Shown one piece after another: positions 19,469-30,029 of a stretch of 64,000 bases of DNA (within the stretch, counting starts at the first letter, position 1; each line of letters starts with the position of its first letter). The DNA is from Glaciimonas sp. PAMC28666 (lineage in GTDB: Bacteria > Pseudomonadota > Gammaproteobacteria > Burkholderiales > Burkholderiaceae_D), in NCBI RefSeq assembly GCF_016917355.1, contig NZ_CP070304.1, positions 992,001 through 1,056,000 of the forward strand, given 5' to 3'. Below the pieces are notes generated by a model. That model had not been told where the DNA came from. It worked only from the letters and a program-made list of their open reading frames with translations, and made no database searches. A program made the translations under genes and the position numbers.

Positions 19469-19621
19469 CCTTGGGTACCGCAGGACTCGCGATGGCATCG
19501 CGCTGGAATCGTTGAGCTAGCGATGGGCGAAAGCCCAATTCCGTGAGGTCGGTTCATGCTTTCGGCGAAACCGCTATACTTTCGTCACTTTCATCACGAC
19601 TTCACCCACCAAGAGCTAAAA

Positions 19622-20131
19622 ATGACGATATCAATGTATTCCACTTCAATTCCTGTTTTTAAGCAAATACTCAGCGGTTTAAGCGACGTGCTGAACAAAG
19701 CCGAAGCACATGCCACCGAAAAGAAGATCGATGCGAATGCTTTCTTGCAAGCGCGATTGTTTCCCGATATGTTTGCCCTGACTCGCCAGGTTCAAATCGC
19801 TGCCGACTTCGCCAAAAGCGTTTCATCACGGCTCGCTGGTATCGAAGTCCCTGCATACGACGATAACGAACAAACCTTTGCTGAACTACAAGCTCGGATT
19901 CAAAAAACGCTGGCGTTTATAAGTGGTCTGACACCGGTGCAACTCGAAGGCAGTGAAAATCTGGAAATCGTTTTGCGACCTGGGACCCCGAAAGAAAAGA
20001 AACTCACGGGACAAGTCTATTTGTTGCAATACGGTTTACCGCAATTTTTCTTCCATGTCACCACCGCTTATGACATCCTGCGCCATAATGGCGTTGAAAT
20101 TGGCAAGCGCGATTTCATGGGTGCGTACTAA
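19622..20131 (+). CDS. DUF1993 family protein
   Basis: 169 residues, starting MTISMYSTSIPVFKQILSGL at ATG 19622. The helical pattern with RLFPDMFALTRQVQIAADFA, a central FAELQARIQKTLAFI and the end FHVTTAYDILRHNGVEIGK-DFMG is that of the DUF1993 family, related to the DinB four-helix-bundle fold. Cytosolic, function unknown. The open frame upstream to 19556 has no family match. A terminator hairpin follows at 20251. Confidence 0.85.
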   Translation: MTISMYSTSIPVFKQILSGLSDVLNKAEAHATEKKIDANAFLQARLFPDMFALTRQVQIAADFAKSVSSRLAGIEVPAYDDNEQTFAELQARIQKTLAFISGLTPVQLEGSENLEIVLRPGTPKEKKLTGQVYLLQYGLPQFFFHVTTAYDILRHNGVEIGKRDFMGAY

Positions 20132-20250
20132 CCTAGATGCGCGTTGCGTATAAAGCATCAATTACTTTTGTCCTGAATTCCGCGAAAATCGGCTAAGAAT
20201 ATTCACGACACACCTCAAAAGCATCGCGCACATGCAATACGCAATGTTTA

Positions 20251-20278
20251 AAAACGTGACTTTCGGGTCGCGTTTTTT
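20251..20278 (+). terminator. Hairpin terminator after the DUF1993 gene
   Basis: AAAACGTGAC pairs with GTCGCGTTTT (nine of ten pairs) around a 6-base loop and runs into TTTTTT. It lies about 120 bases after the DUF1993 stop. Confidence 0.65.
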
Positions 20279-20547
20279 ATTGCCAAATCATTAAAAATAA
20301 AAACCCCTGTGATTTAATTGTCAGCAACAACTCATCACAATCCACCTTTAACAAAATACTATTTTAATAGTGCTATGTTTCGGATGTCGATACTGTAATA
20401 TCACATTCAAGCAACATTAAAGCGACGGATCGTCGACAAACTAATAAAGCTGAATGTGCCGGCGTAACGCGCCTGTCACAATAAGTGCAACGCTAACACA
20501 AACGTTTCTTTACCTCTCGTGCCTTAGGAGCTTTCAAGCCTTGTGTA

Positions 20548-20589
20548 GCTGCAACAAGATCGCTGCAACAAGGTCGCTACAACGATATC
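20548..20589 (+). repeat. Three 14-bp direct repeats
   Basis: Units GCTGCAACAAGATC, GCTGCAACAAGGTC and GCTACAACGATATC follow each other without gaps, 41 bases upstream of the TTG start of the GGDEF-EAL gene. Could be a binding-site array in the leader or simple local duplication. Confidence 0.55.
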
Positions 20590-20630
20590 TATCAAGCAAC
20601 ACATTCTCTCCTAACAAGCCATAGAATAAG

Positions 20631-23600
20631 TTGAAGAAGACCACACTTTTGAACGAGCAGGCGTTAGCTCCCACCGACCTGCCGAAGAGGCAGGAAGTTC
20701 CGGAGTCAGCGCCGTTGACGCCGAGGCGAACAGGTTTCGGCATTTTTTTCCCAGGCAACGGCGTTCCCAATCAGGCACTTCGCATGCGACGCTATTTTAT
20801 GGCCGCTGGAACTTCGTTGCTTGCGATATTACTGATGTTTGTCTGTTACCTGCAAGGCGTACTCTCACTTAACTCGTTTTATCAAAGCAGCACGATAGTA
20901 TTAATAGCGATCGTCGTTTTCTATGGAATATTCCGAAGCGGGCTGAATCTCAAGTTTCGCGACCCGAATCTCGCCGCGCCGCAAATGATGGCGGCCATGT
21001 TCGTCATCCTATGCACCATGTACCAGGCGAACGGAGGTCGGTCCGTATTTGTGATGCTGCTGCTGATGGCTTTTCTTTTCAGTGTGCTGCAGTTCTCAAG
21101 TCAGGCGTTGCTTACGTATGCCGCAGGTATTTTGGTCGCTTACGGGGTTGTTATCGGTTTATTGGTGCGCTTTAAGCCCGAAACGCTAGACTTGCGTCTC
21201 GAATTGCTACAGTGGCTGACGCTCGCACTGACGTTACCCTGGTTCGCTACGATGGGTAGTTTTATCAGCCGCATGCGCAATCAATTACGTAAAATCAATG
21301 CTGAACTGGCTGGCATGTTACAACAGGTTCAGGCCAGCGAGTCGCGCCTCGCCGAAGCGCAAAACATCGCTGGACTCGGGAGTTGGTCGTACAATACCTC
21401 AAACAGCTCTCCCATTTGGTCTCTGGAAACTTATCGTCTGTTCGGAGTCGATTCCACGTGCCTTCCACCGACCGGTGCCAACTTCCTACGCATCGTACAC
21501 CCCGAAGATCACGTCCATTATCACACTCTCATGGAGGCCATGCGCTCCGAGAGCGGTACGATTGATTCACAATTCCGCATAATTCTGCCGGGCGGCAAAA
21601 TTCGCTGGGTACATTTGCTGGCACAGGTGATCTTTGATGCTTCAGGCCGGACCAACCTGCTACGCGGCACCGTCATGGATACCACCGATCACCACAATCA
21701 GGAAGAAGCACTCACCCTCGCACGCGATGAGGCCGCTGGCTCAAGAGCAACGCTGGTCGATGCAATCGAAAGCCTGACCGAAGTCTTTGGGCTGTTTGAC
21801 GCCGACGACCGCTTAGTCCTGTGCAATCGAAAGTATGCCCGCTCCTATACCGACTTTCAGCGATTTGAAGACATTGCAGGAATGCGCTTTGAAGACATTG
21901 TCCGTTCCTCGTTAGCCAAAGGGGAGGTGATCGAACCAGCATTTCACGGCAATGCCGAAGCCTGGGTCGCAGAGCAAATCCGCCGCCATCGTGACCCGCT
22001 ACACACCACCCGCACATTGCGACTCAGTGATGGACGCTGGCTCGAGGTTACCGAGCAGCATACCCGCAGCGGCGGCATCGTCGGCGTTGGCAGAGATATT
22101 AGCGAGCAGCAGCAAATCCAACAACAGCAAGCGATGGAATATGCCGTCACCTTATTGCTTGCAAAATCCGATACGCTTGAGGACGTCGTTCCTAAAATCA
22201 TTCAGACTGTTTGCGAGACACTGGGATGGGACTGCGGCGCTTGCTGGTATTGGGACGACACAGCGCAAATACTGTTACGCGGCGAATCATGGAGCGCCGC
22301 GTCGAGCAACCTTAGCGCCTTTGTTGAGATGGGTAATCAACATCCAGCGGTCTCCATAATGCCGGAATTGATTGAACGCGTCTGGGCCACAGGCGAACCC
22401 CTGTGGATCCCCGATGTGTCGAAACACACCAGTTTTATGCTAACTCAAACGGCGACCATCGTCGGGCCATTGGGAGCATTTGCATTTCCAATCAAGATCG
22501 GCACTGAGCTCTACGGCGTACTGGAGTTTTACGCCCGTGATGTGCGCCACTCTGACCCTGCGCTGCTTGCAGTAACCCGCTCAATCGGTTTACAAATCGG
22601 CCAGTTCATAGGAAGCAAAGCAGCAAAAGAAGAAATTTGGCAACTGGCATTCTACGATCCCCTTACTCACTTGCCGAATCGCCGACTTTTAATAGACCGG
22701 CTGAAACACGTTCAAGGTATCAGCACGCGTAGCAAAGGTCACAATGCCTTGTTGTTCATCGACCTCGATAACTTCAAGACTATAAACGATACTCTAGGTC
22801 ACGATAAGGGCGATTTACTGCTACAAGAGGTCGCCAGACGCCTGGTCAGTTGCGTGCGTTCGGCAGACACCGTTGCCCGACTTGGCGGTGACGAGTTTGT
22901 CGTTATGGTCAGTGAACTGAGCGAAAACCTTGAGGAAGCGGCGGTTCAGGCAGAGCACGTCGGGGAAAAAATCCTTGCGCTGCTCAACCAACCGTATCAG
23001 TTAACAGACCGGCTATACCGCAGCACATCAAGTATCGGCGTCACGCTGTTCAACGGTCGCGCTGAATCGACGGATGATCTGCTTAAGCGCGCGGACCTTG
23101 CCATGTACCAGTCAAAGTCAGCGGGTCGCAATACCCTGCGATTCTTCGAGCCTGATATGCAGGCCGCCGTCACTGCTCGTGCGGAGCTTGAAATTGATCT
23201 GCGGCGTGGGCAGCAAGATGCGCAATTTATTCTTTATTACCAGGCTCAGGTCAATCACAACGGGTATTGGACTGGCGCGGAAGCCCTGATACGCTGGCAG
23301 CATCCAAAACGCGGCCTGGTTTCTCCCGCCGAGTTTATCCCTGCAGCTGAAGAGACCGGCTTAATCCTGCCGCTGGGACGCTGGGTACTGGAAACAGCCT
23401 GTTCCCAATTGGTGGTCTGGGCCGGGAGGCCCGAAACCGCCCATCTGACGCTGGCGGTAAACGTCAGCACGCGTCAATTCCGACAGGCAGACTTCGTAAA
23501 AGAAATCACCGATTTACTCGCTCTCACGGGCGCTGATCCGTGCCTTCTCAAACTGGAACTGACCGAGAGTATGTTGCTCGACAATGTAGAAGATATCATC

Positions 23601-23987
23601 GTCAAGATGGGTGCCTTGATCGCTCTTGGCATCCGCTTCTCCCTGGACGATTTTGGAACCGGGTATTCGTCCCTGGGCTATCTGAAGCGCCTGCCGCTGG
23701 ATCAACTCAAGATCGACCAAACCTTTGTGCGGGACGTCCTTACTGACCCCAACGATGCTGCCATCGTCCGCACCATCGTTGCGCTAGCCCAGAGTCTTGG
23801 CCTGTCCGTGATCGCAGAAGGAGTGGAGACGGCACCGCAGATGGAGTTCCTTTCCCAGAATGGATGCAGAGCGTATCAAGGTTATCTGTTCAGCCGACCG
23901 CTTCCGCTGGAACAGTTCGAAGCCTTGCTTCTAAAAGACAGTCAGGCAAACGCTTTGCCCGACCACATCACGCCGTCGGCTCGATAA
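20631..23987 (+). CDS. Membrane PAS-PAS-GAF-GGDEF-EAL c-di-GMP enzyme
   Basis: 1118 residues. Order: hydrophobic N-terminal membrane domain (about 55-220, roughly six helices), PAS (about 235-350), second PAS-like domain (360-480), GAF (490-660), GGDEF (665-850) and EAL (855-1105). The GGDEF motif is intact (RLGGDEF near 750) with an RSAD inhibitory site before it. The EAL domain has EALIRWQHP, NVSTRQ, LELTES, DDFGTGYSS, LKIDQ and AEGVE, so both cyclase and phosphodiesterase activities look possible. The TTG at 20631 is the only upstream start and its ribosome site is poor; a later start before the first helix is possible. Single gene, convergent with the HAD gene. Confidence 0.9.
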   Translation: MKKTTLLNEQALAPTDLPKRQEVPESAPLTPRRTGFGIFFPGNGVPNQALRMRRYFMAAGTSLLAILLMFVCYLQGVLSLNSFYQSSTIVLIAIVVFYGIFRSGLNLKFRDPNLAAPQMMAAMFVILCTMYQANGGRSVFVMLLLMAFLFSVLQFSSQALLTYAAGILVAYGVVIGLLVRFKPETLDLRLELLQWLTLALTLPWFATMGSFISRMRNQLRKINAELAGMLQQVQASESRLAEAQNIAGLGSWSYNTSNSSPIWSLETYRLFGVDSTCLPPTGANFLRIVHPEDHVHYHTLMEAMRSESGTIDSQFRIILPGGKIRWVHLLAQVIFDASGRTNLLRGTVMDTTDHHNQEEALTLARDEAAGSRATLVDAIESLTEVFGLFDADDRLVLCNRKYARSYTDFQRFEDIAGMRFEDIVRSSLAKGEVIEPAFHGNAEAWVAEQIRRHRDPLHTTRTLRLSDGRWLEVTEQHTRSGGIVGVGRDISEQQQIQQQQAMEYAVTLLLAKSDTLEDVVPKIIQTVCETLGWDCGACWYWDDTAQILLRGESWSAASSNLSAFVEMGNQHPAVSIMPELIERVWATGEPLWIPDVSKHTSFMLTQTATIVGPLGAFAFPIKIGTELYGVLEFYARDVRHSDPALLAVTRSIGLQIGQFIGSKAAKEEIWQLAFYDPLTHLPNRRLLIDRLKHVQGISTRSKGHNALLFIDLDNFKTINDTLGHDKGDLLLQEVARRLVSCVRSADTVARLGGDEFVVMVSELSENLEEAAVQAEHVGEKILALLNQPYQLTDRLYRSTSSIGVTLFNGRAESTDDLLKRADLAMYQSKSAGRNTLRFFEPDMQAAVTARAELEIDLRRGQQDAQFILYYQAQVNHNGYWTGAEALIRWQHPKRGLVSPAEFIPAAEETGLILPLGRWVLETACSQLVVWAGRPETAHLTLAVNVSTRQFRQADFVKEITDLLALTGADPCLLKLELTESMLLDNVEDIIVKMGALIALGIRFSLDDFGTGYSSLGYLKRLPLDQLKIDQTFVRDVLTDPNDAAIVRTIVALAQSLGLSVIAEGVETAPQMEFLSQNGCRAYQGYLFSRPLPLEQFEALLLKDSQANALPDHITPSAR

Positions 23988-24149
23988 AACTGCGGATCAA
24001 TACTGGCTGCGGGCCTTCAACGCAGGCAAAACGGGCAGACATAAAGGCGTATTGTTGCCGCCATTAAACCAAATTTCAGGCGCTAACATCAATGCGAAAA
24101 CGCGCGATTTCCCTCCTGTTTTTGGGCATGCAAAAAGCCGCCAATAATT

Positions 24150-24839
24150 TTAAGGGGTGCCGACCAGGTCAGGCAACGCCGACAAATTCGTGATCTCAGC
24201 GTCAGGCACATCCGGAATTCTCTCGGCTGGTTGTGCAAACCGATTACACCAAACGACGTGAAAGCCAAACGCTTTGGCGGAAAACGCATCCCAACCGTTT
24301 GAAGATATAAAACATATTTCGCTCGGCTTCACGTCGAATCTATCGACCGCCATTTGATACACAGACGGATGCGGTTTAAAGATACCCGCATCATCCACCG
24401 ACAACACAGCATCAAGTAGATTGCCTATCCCGGCGTTGCCGACAGCGCTCGATAACATCCCCGCTGAACCGTTCGAAAGAATCGCGCATTGTAAGCCGCG
24501 GGCTTTAAGTGTCGCTAACGTATTTTCCACTTCAGGATAGGGACGCAGTTGCAGATACAGATCCATCAGACGATTTCGCAAATGCGCATCCGTCAGATTA
24601 AAACACGCCAGCGAAAAGTCCAGCGCGTCACCGGTGACTTGCCAAAAATCTGCATGGCGCCCGGTCAGGCTGCGCAGCCACGTGTATTGAAGTTGTTTGG
24701 TGCGCCACATCTCCGCAAGCGGGCGCCATTTATCTCCTAACGCGTCCTGCACCTGTTCGGCAGCACTATTGACATCGAACAGCGTCCCGTAAGCATCAAA
24801 TACGCAGGCGCGAATATTCGCAAGTTTGAGATGTGGCAT
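24150..24839 (-). CDS. Haloacid dehalogenase, type II (HAD family)
   Basis: 229 residues from ATG 24839 (MPHLKLANIRACVFDAYGTL). HAD motif I is FDAYGTLFD with the nucleophilic Asp, motif II ILSNGS, motif III Lys in IFKPHPSVY, motif IV FISSNGWDAFSAKAFG. The FDAYGTL, SNG and SSNGWD forms are those of (S)-2-haloacid dehalogenases, which replace a 2-halogen by hydroxyl. The physiological substrate may not be a haloacid. Monocistronic on the minus strand. Confidence 0.87.
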   Translation of the reverse strand: MPHLKLANIRACVFDAYGTLFDVNSAAEQVQDALGDKWRPLAEMWRTKQLQYTWLRSLTGRHADFWQVTGDALDFSLACFNLTDAHLRNRLMDLYLQLRPYPEVENTLATLKARGLQCAILSNGSAGMLSSAVGNAGIGNLLDAVLSVDDAGIFKPHPSVYQMAVDRFDVKPSEICFISSNGWDAFSAKAFGFHVVWCNRFAQPAERIPDVPDAEITNLSALPDLVGTP

Positions 24840-25136
24840 GGTTTGATCCTTGAGAAAATGGGTTCGGTAAAAAATATCGGCAGACAAACCGTATTTTCTA
24901 TTCAACCAATTAAGTTGGGTGATTTATTTTTTTCAGATAAGCAGTCACTATGCATGAAAACGTCCATTAAGTCCGACGTTCGTCACTTTGGAATTACTGG
25001 TACGCTATGCAGCTGTCGCGCTTGCTTTGCGAGGTATGCATTTTTGAATCGCCCATTCGCGCGCTGCTCTTCACTTCGTAAGGCATGCGCCTAAAGTTAG
25101 CACCCACCACAACTTTCAATCACGATCTTAACCACC

Positions 25137-25760
25137 ATGACAGACTCCATCCATTTTTATCAACCATCCGAAGGGCATCGCCTGCCCCACGATCCGTTCA
25201 ACGCGATTGTCGGCCCTCGCCCTATTGGCTGGATTTCATCGCAAGACGCGGAAGGTAAATACAATCTTGCACCTTATAGTTTCTTCAATGCATTCAACTA
25301 CATCCCACCCATCGTTGGCTTTTCCAGCATAGGGCGCAAAGACACGCTGAACAACATTGAAGCCACCGGCGAATTCGTCTGGAATTTAGCAACTCGTCCC
25401 TTGGCAGAGGCCATGAACCGATGCTCTGCGCCAGTCGGACACGGCGTTAGCGAATTTGAATTGGCGGGTCTTACCCCGCTAGCCTCTCATATTGTCCGGC
25501 CGCCTCGCGTAGCAGAAAGTCCAGTCTCGTTTGAATGTAAATTAACGCAGATTGTGCAATTACGCGGTGCTTCCGGAACAGCGGTAGAAAGTTGGCTGGT
25601 ATTAGGCGAAGTGGTCGGTGTCCACATCAAGAGCACATTGCTGGTAGAGGGCGTCTACGACACCGCTGCAGCTGAACCTATCCTACGCGGCGGCGGTCCG
25701 GCCGACTACTTTCAGGCACTACCAGAAGGCTTGTTTCGCATGTTTCGCCCACGGGCCTAG
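25137..25760 (+). CDS. Flavin reductase-like FMN-binding protein
   Basis: 207 residues. The segment VGPRPIGWISSQDAEGKYNLAPYS, written here in part as GPRPIGWISSQDAEG, and the following FFNAFNYIPPIVGFSS belong to the DIM6/NTAB flavin-reductase-like family (FMN-binding split barrel). Such proteins reduce flavin for a partner monooxygenase or act as uncharacterised flavoproteins. No partner oxygenase is adjacent. The next 301 bases to the GST gene show only a short GGTTCT repeat near 25775. Confidence 0.85.
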   Translation: MTDSIHFYQPSEGHRLPHDPFNAIVGPRPIGWISSQDAEGKYNLAPYSFFNAFNYIPPIVGFSSIGRKDTLNNIEATGEFVWNLATRPLAEAMNRCSAPVGHGVSEFELAGLTPLASHIVRPPRVAESPVSFECKLTQIVQLRGASGTAVESWLVLGEVVGVHIKSTLLVEGVYDTAAAEPILRGGGPADYFQALPEGLFRMFRPRA

Positions 25761-26061
25761 TTCCTTCATAGAGGTTTTGGTTCTGGTTCTGGTTCCGCTT
25801 CCGGCATGCTTTCACCAGAAAAAATTACAGTCGTAATAAAACAGCAAGCCAGACTGGAATCACCCGATCAAAGAGCGCACTGAAGCGTTTCAGGGATGCG
25901 TGTATTATCTTCCTAGATTTGCCGCTTAAGCCATAACACTCTTTCATTCGACCAGAGCGAAAGCGCTACCAGAATAGATTCTACAACCGTCAAACACTGG
26001 TTCCGGCATCATCCAATGTCCTCTCGTAACATCGCATCTCAACTTAAAAAGGCCCCTCATC

Positions 26062-26748
26062 ATGATCCAGTTATATTTTCATCCGTCCCCTAATCCACTT
26101 AAGGTCGCACTTTTTCTGGAAGAGGCGGGACTGCCATATGAAGCGGTGCCGGTTGACACGCGCAAAGGCGAGCAACATTTGCCAGCCTTCCTTAAAATTA
26201 ATCCGAATGCAAAAACGCCGGCGCTGGTGGATGGTGATGTTACCGTGTTTGACAGTAACGCGATCCTGCTCTATCTCGCGGAAAAATCGGGTCAATTTTT
26301 ACCAGAAAACACGCCAGCTGCGCGTGGGCAAATGCTTTCATGGCTGATGTTTGTGGCAAGCGGAATCGGCCCTTATTCTGGCCAGGCGGTCCACTTTAAA
26401 CATTTTGCGCCAGAACCAAAGGAATACGCCGTCAATCGTTACATCTTCGAAGCAGAGCGTCATTACGCCATACTTGAGGCGCAACTGTCAAAGCACCGCT
26501 ACATGCTGGGAGATACCTATACGCTGGTCGATATGGCGGTATGGGGATGGGCCCGCGCCGTGCCATTCATCCTCGGACCAGACGCGTGGGATCAACTGCC
26601 GAACCTGAAACGTCACCTCGACGAAATCAACGCTCGTCCTGCGGCACAACGGGCAGAAGCGTTGAAGACACAGTTCACCTTTAAAACGGAAATGGACGAT
26701 GACGCCCGCAAACAAATGTTTCCGCAAAATGCCCGTTTGAACGCTTAA
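26062..26748 (+). CDS. Glutathione S-transferase family protein
   Basis: 228 residues. The N-terminal thioredoxin-like domain begins MIQLYFHPSPNPLKVALFLE and contains NAKTPALVDGD with the cis-Pro and FDSNAILLYLAEK for glutathione binding. The all-helical C-terminal domain has LGDTYTLVDMAVWGW with the N-capping Asp. SPN at the active-site position resembles YfcG/Ure2p-type enzymes, some of which act as disulfide reductases. Probably in the same transcription unit as the DUF1348 gene 94 bases downstream. Confidence 0.9.
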   Translation: MIQLYFHPSPNPLKVALFLEEAGLPYEAVPVDTRKGEQHLPAFLKINPNAKTPALVDGDVTVFDSNAILLYLAEKSGQFLPENTPAARGQMLSWLMFVASGIGPYSGQAVHFKHFAPEPKEYAVNRYIFEAERHYAILEAQLSKHRYMLGDTYTLVDMAVWGWARAVPFILGPDAWDQLPNLKRHLDEINARPAAQRAEALKTQFTFKTEMDDDARKQMFPQNARLNA

Positions 26749-26842
26749 CGCTTAGGTTTAATAACTTATTTAGTCGTTTATTCACACCCTATATTTACAC
26801 AGCTTACAGGCCCTTTCACCGGGCTAGCTCCAGGAGTTTTGC

Positions 26843-27319
26843 ATGACAGAGACAGCATCCAGGCCGCCGCTTCCTCCTTTTACGCCAGAGACCGCACGTC
26901 AGAAGGTCCGCGCCGCCGAGGACGGATGGAACTCGCGTGATCCTGAACGGGTTTCGCTAGCTTACACAGAGCAAAGCAAATGGCGCAATCGCGCGGAGTT
27001 CATTACCGGCAGAGAAGAAATTGTTGCGTTGTTGACACGGAAATGGAATCGTGAACTGGAATATCGCCTGATCAAGGAACTATGGGCGTGTGCAGATAAC
27101 CGGATCGCAGTGCGCTTTGCCTATGAATGGCACGACGACGCCGGGAATTGGTTTCGCTCATACGGCAACGAGAACTGGGAGTTTGACCCTAACGGATTGA
27201 TGGCTGTGCGGCATGCCAGTATCAACGATTTGCCGATAAAAGAGGCAGACCGTCAGTTCCATTGGCCGTTAGGACGTCGCCCCGACGCCCATCCAGGCCT
27301 CAGCGATCTCGGACTTTAG
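26843..27319 (+). CDS. DUF1348 protein (NTF2-like fold)
   Basis: 158 residues starting [20 protein letters not shown]. The pattern [53 protein letters not shown] and [13 protein letters not shown] is characteristic of DUF1348, an NTF2/SnoaL-like family of unknown function. GGAG lies upstream (CCAGGAGTTTTGC before ATG). Cytosolic and likely cotranscribed with the GST. Confidence 0.88.
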   Translation: MTETASRPPLPPFTPETARQKVRAAEDGWNSRDPERVSLAYTEQSKWRNRAEFITGREEIVALLTRKWNRELEYRLIKELWACADNRIAVRFAYEWHDDAGNWFRSYGNENWEFDPNGLMAVRHASINDLPIKEADRQFHWPLGRRPDAHPGLSDLGL

Positions 27320-27465
27320 TCCCGGTTTAATACCGCCTGCACTGAATCAGTCAACGGAAAAGGCGTGTCCTTTCAAACGGGAAACGGTCTTTTTTAATAG
27401 AGCGCATGGGGGATTGGAACAGCGCTCGAAGATCACGAACAATGATCTTTACACCCCAACGATCG

Positions 27466-27502
27466 ATAGTTAAAATTTATTGAATACAATTTAATAATTA
27501 AT
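27466..27502 (+). promoter_or_regulatory. Possible OxyR-type box upstream of ahpC
   Basis: Four tetranucleotides spaced by seven bases (ATAG, TTAT, AATT, TAAT) loosely follow the OxyR pattern ATAG-N7-CTAT-N7-ATAG-N7-CTAT; the first is exact, the others partial. Position (about 70-105 bases before the ahpC ATG) is right for peroxide control, but the sequence is A/T-rich, so chance similarity is likely. Confidence 0.25.
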
Positions 27503-27570
27503 TTTACATATGGATCTGATTTCTTTACACTTCAGTCTTAGTGATTCACAACCCTTTAAAGGAAAACACA

Positions 27571-28134
27571 ATGTCTCTTATCAATACCCAAGTTAAACCA
27601 TTCAAAGCAACTGCTTACCAGAACGGCAAGTTCATCGATTTGACAGAAGAATCCTTTAAAGGCAAATGGTCAGTCGTCATGTTTTACCCAGCTGACTTCA
27701 CATTCGTTTGTCCAACAGAACTGGAAGATTTGGCCGATAACTACGCTGAATTCCAAAAACTGGGCGTTGAAGTCTACGGCGTGTCAACTGACAGCCATTT
27801 CGCTCACAAAGCATGGCACGATACTTCAGAAGCCATCAAGAAAGTGCAATACGCACTGATCGGTGACCCGACTGCTGTGTTGTCACGCAACTTCGAAGTA
27901 CTGATCGAAGAAGAAGGCATGGCACTGCGTGGTACGTTTGTTATTAACCCAGAAGGCCAGATCAAGGTTCTGGAAGTGCATGACAACGGTATTGGCCGCG
28001 ACGCTTCGGAATTGATGCGTAAAGTAAAAGCAGCACAATATGTCGCATCTCATCCAGGCGAAGTTTGCCCGGCAAAATGGACTGAAGGCGCTGCAACATT
28101 GACACCGTCGCTTGACCTGGTCGGCAAGATCTAA
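27571..28134 (+). CDS. ahpC: Alkyl hydroperoxide reductase subunit C (peroxiredoxin)
   Basis: 187 residues starting [11 protein letters not shown]. The peroxidatic Cys47 is in [10 protein letters not shown] and the resolving Cys near 166 in [10 protein letters not shown], a typical 2-Cys peroxiredoxin of the AhpC class. It reduces hydrogen peroxide and organic hydroperoxides in the cytosol and is recycled by AhpF. The ATG at 27571 follows AAAGGAAAACACA; an in-frame GTG ten codons upstream is not needed. ahpF follows after 169 bases. Confidence 0.97.
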   Translation: MSLINTQVKPFKATAYQNGKFIDLTEESFKGKWSVVMFYPADFTFVCPTELEDLADNYAEFQKLGVEVYGVSTDSHFAHKAWHDTSEAIKKVQYALIGDPTAVLSRNFEVLIEEEGMALRGTFVINPEGQIKVLEVHDNGIGRDASELMRKVKAAQYVASHPGEVCPAKWTEGAATLTPSLDLVGKI

Positions 28135-28303
28135 GAATCGATTTAAGGTCTCAGCGCAGGGCCTTCAGCGGGCGCATGGACGTTTTCGCATCCCCGCTGA
28201 TAGCTGACTGCGAAAGATCATAGACAGGTTCTTATCAGCATTACCGACGCCGGTCGGGAATTGTCCAGACCGGCTTCAAAATTCACTAAATGGAAAGCAC
28301 ATC

Positions 28304-29902
28304 ATGTTAGATGCAAATCTCAAAACCCAGTTGAAAACCTATTTGGAAAAGGTCGTGCAGCCGATTGAGATCATCGCGTCTCTCGATGATAGCGATAAAT
28401 CACGTGAATTGCAGGCTATGCTCCAGGAAATTCTCCTGTTGAGCGACCGCATCACACTGGTTGAGCGCACTGACGATGACGAGCGCAAACCGTCGTTTAG
28501 TATTAACCGTCCAGGAACCGATATCAGTGTCCGCTTTGCCGGTATTCCGCTGGGCCATGAATTCACCTCTCTGGTTTTGGCGCTACTTCAAGTCGGCGGC
28601 CATCCGGTCAAACTCGATGATGCAGTGATCGAACAGATCCGCAATCTGGACGGCGACTATCAGTTTGAAACTTATATTTCTTTGTCATGCCAAAGCTGCC
28701 CGGAAGTTGTTCAGGCGCTCAATGTCATGTCGATCATCAACCCGCGCATCCGCACAGTCACTATTGACGGTGCACTATTTCAAAAAGAAGTCGAGACCCG
28801 TCAGATCATGGCTGTTCCGACCATGTATATGAACGGCGAAGTGTTCGGTCAAGGCCGCTCCGGCGTCGAAGAAATCCTCGCTAAATTAGATAGCGGTGCC
28901 GGTGCACGTCAAGCCGCGCAACTCAATAGTAAAGAAATATTCGATGTATTAATCGTCGGTGGCGGACCTGCTGGCGCTGCGGCGGCAATTTATGCAGCGC
29001 GCAAAGGGATCCGCACTGGTGTTCTGGCAGAACGCTTTGGCGGGCAAGTCCTCGACACATTGGCGATTGAAAACTTCGTTTCTGTGAAAGAAACTGATGG
29101 ACCGCATTTTGCGGTCGCGCTGGAGCAGCACGTCAAGTCATACGAAGTCGATATCATGAATTTGCAACGGGCCGAGAGCATGGTTCCAGGAAGACTGATC
29201 GAGATTAAAACAGCCAGCGGCGCAATCCTGAAAAGTAAAACCGTTATTCTGGCGACCGGTGCGCGTTGGAGAGAAATCAACGTTCCGGGCGAACAACAAT
29301 ACCGGAACCACGGCGTAGCCTATTGTCCGCATTGCGATGGCCCGTTATTCAAAGGCAAACGCGTAGCAGTTATTGGCGGCGGTAACTCAGGTGTCGAAGC
29401 GGCGATTGATCTGGCGGGTATCGTAGGTCACGTTACCCTGATCGAGTTCGGTGCAGAATTACGCGCCGATGCAGTGTTGCAGCGGAAGTTGAAGAGCCTG
29501 AAAAACGTGGTAATCCACACCTCGGCACAAACCACTGAGATTCATGGCGACGGCAAAAAAGTTAACGGCTTAAGCTATACCGATCGCATTTCTGGCGATA
29601 GCAAAAAAGTGGAGTTGGAAGGTGTTTTCGTCCAAATCGGCCTGGTGCCGAACACGGAATGGTTAAAAGGCACGGTCGCGTTGTCGCGGCATGGTGAAAT
29701 TGAAGTTGACGCAAAAGGTCAGACCTCAATTCCTGGCGTATTTGCGGCAGGCGACGTGACGACTGTTCCGTTCAAGCAGATCGTTATCGCGGTCGGCGAA
29801 GGCGCCAAAGCGTCGTTAAGTGCATTCGATCATCTGATCCGAAATTCATTTGAAGACGAAGAAATCGTTGCACCTTTGGAGCAAGCGGCGATTGCAGCGT
29901 AA
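28304..29902 (+). CDS. ahpF: Alkyl hydroperoxide reductase subunit F
   Basis: 532 residues. An N-terminal double thioredoxin-like domain carries the SCQSCPE redox site (about residues 129-132), followed by the FAD domain ([20 protein letters not shown]), a NAD(P)H domain ([19 protein letters not shown]) and the active-site YCPHCDGP. It passes electrons from NADH through FAD and two disulfides to AhpC. It is the second gene of ahpCF and ends at a strong bidirectional terminator. Confidence 0.96.
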   Translation: MLDANLKTQLKTYLEKVVQPIEIIASLDDSDKSRELQAMLQEILLLSDRITLVERTDDDERKPSFSINRPGTDISVRFAGIPLGHEFTSLVLALLQVGGHPVKLDDAVIEQIRNLDGDYQFETYISLSCQSCPEVVQALNVMSIINPRIRTVTIDGALFQKEVETRQIMAVPTMYMNGEVFGQGRSGVEEILAKLDSGAGARQAAQLNSKEIFDVLIVGGGPAGAAAAIYAARKGIRTGVLAERFGGQVLDTLAIENFVSVKETDGPHFAVALEQHVKSYEVDIMNLQRAESMVPGRLIEIKTASGAILKSKTVILATGARWREINVPGEQQYRNHGVAYCPHCDGPLFKGKRVAVIGGGNSGVEAAIDLAGIVGHVTLIEFGAELRADAVLQRKLKSLKNVVIHTSAQTTEIHGDGKKVNGLSYTDRISGDSKKVELEGVFVQIGLVPNTEWLKGTVALSRHGEIEVDAKGQTSIPGVFAAGDVTTVPFKQIVIAVGEGAKASLSAFDHLIRNSFEDEEIVAPLEQAAIAA

Positions 29903-29953
29903 CCATTGTTTCGGCTTTTTCAAAACACGTTTTATTGAGAATAATCAAGCCAC

Positions 29954-29987
29954 AAAAAAATGCCGGGTTCGCCCGGCATTTTTTTTT
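29954..29987. terminator. Bidirectional terminator between ahpF and acuI
   Basis: Stem ATGCCGGG/CCCGGCAT with a TTCG tetraloop, flanked by seven A on the left and nine T on the right. It serves the convergent ahpF and acuI genes. Confidence 0.92.
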
Positions 29988-30029
29988 CAGCAATATTACA
30001 AATAGGGTTACTTAGCGCTGTTACTTAGC

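Larger units (their letters stand above)
20132..20630 (+). other. 499-base upstream region of the GGDEF-EAL gene
   Basis: Contains the DUF1993 terminator (20251-20278), an A/T-rich stretch (20280-20370) suitable for a promoter, and three 14-bp direct repeats (20548-20589) just before the large signalling gene. No ORF is supported. Confidence 0.4.
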
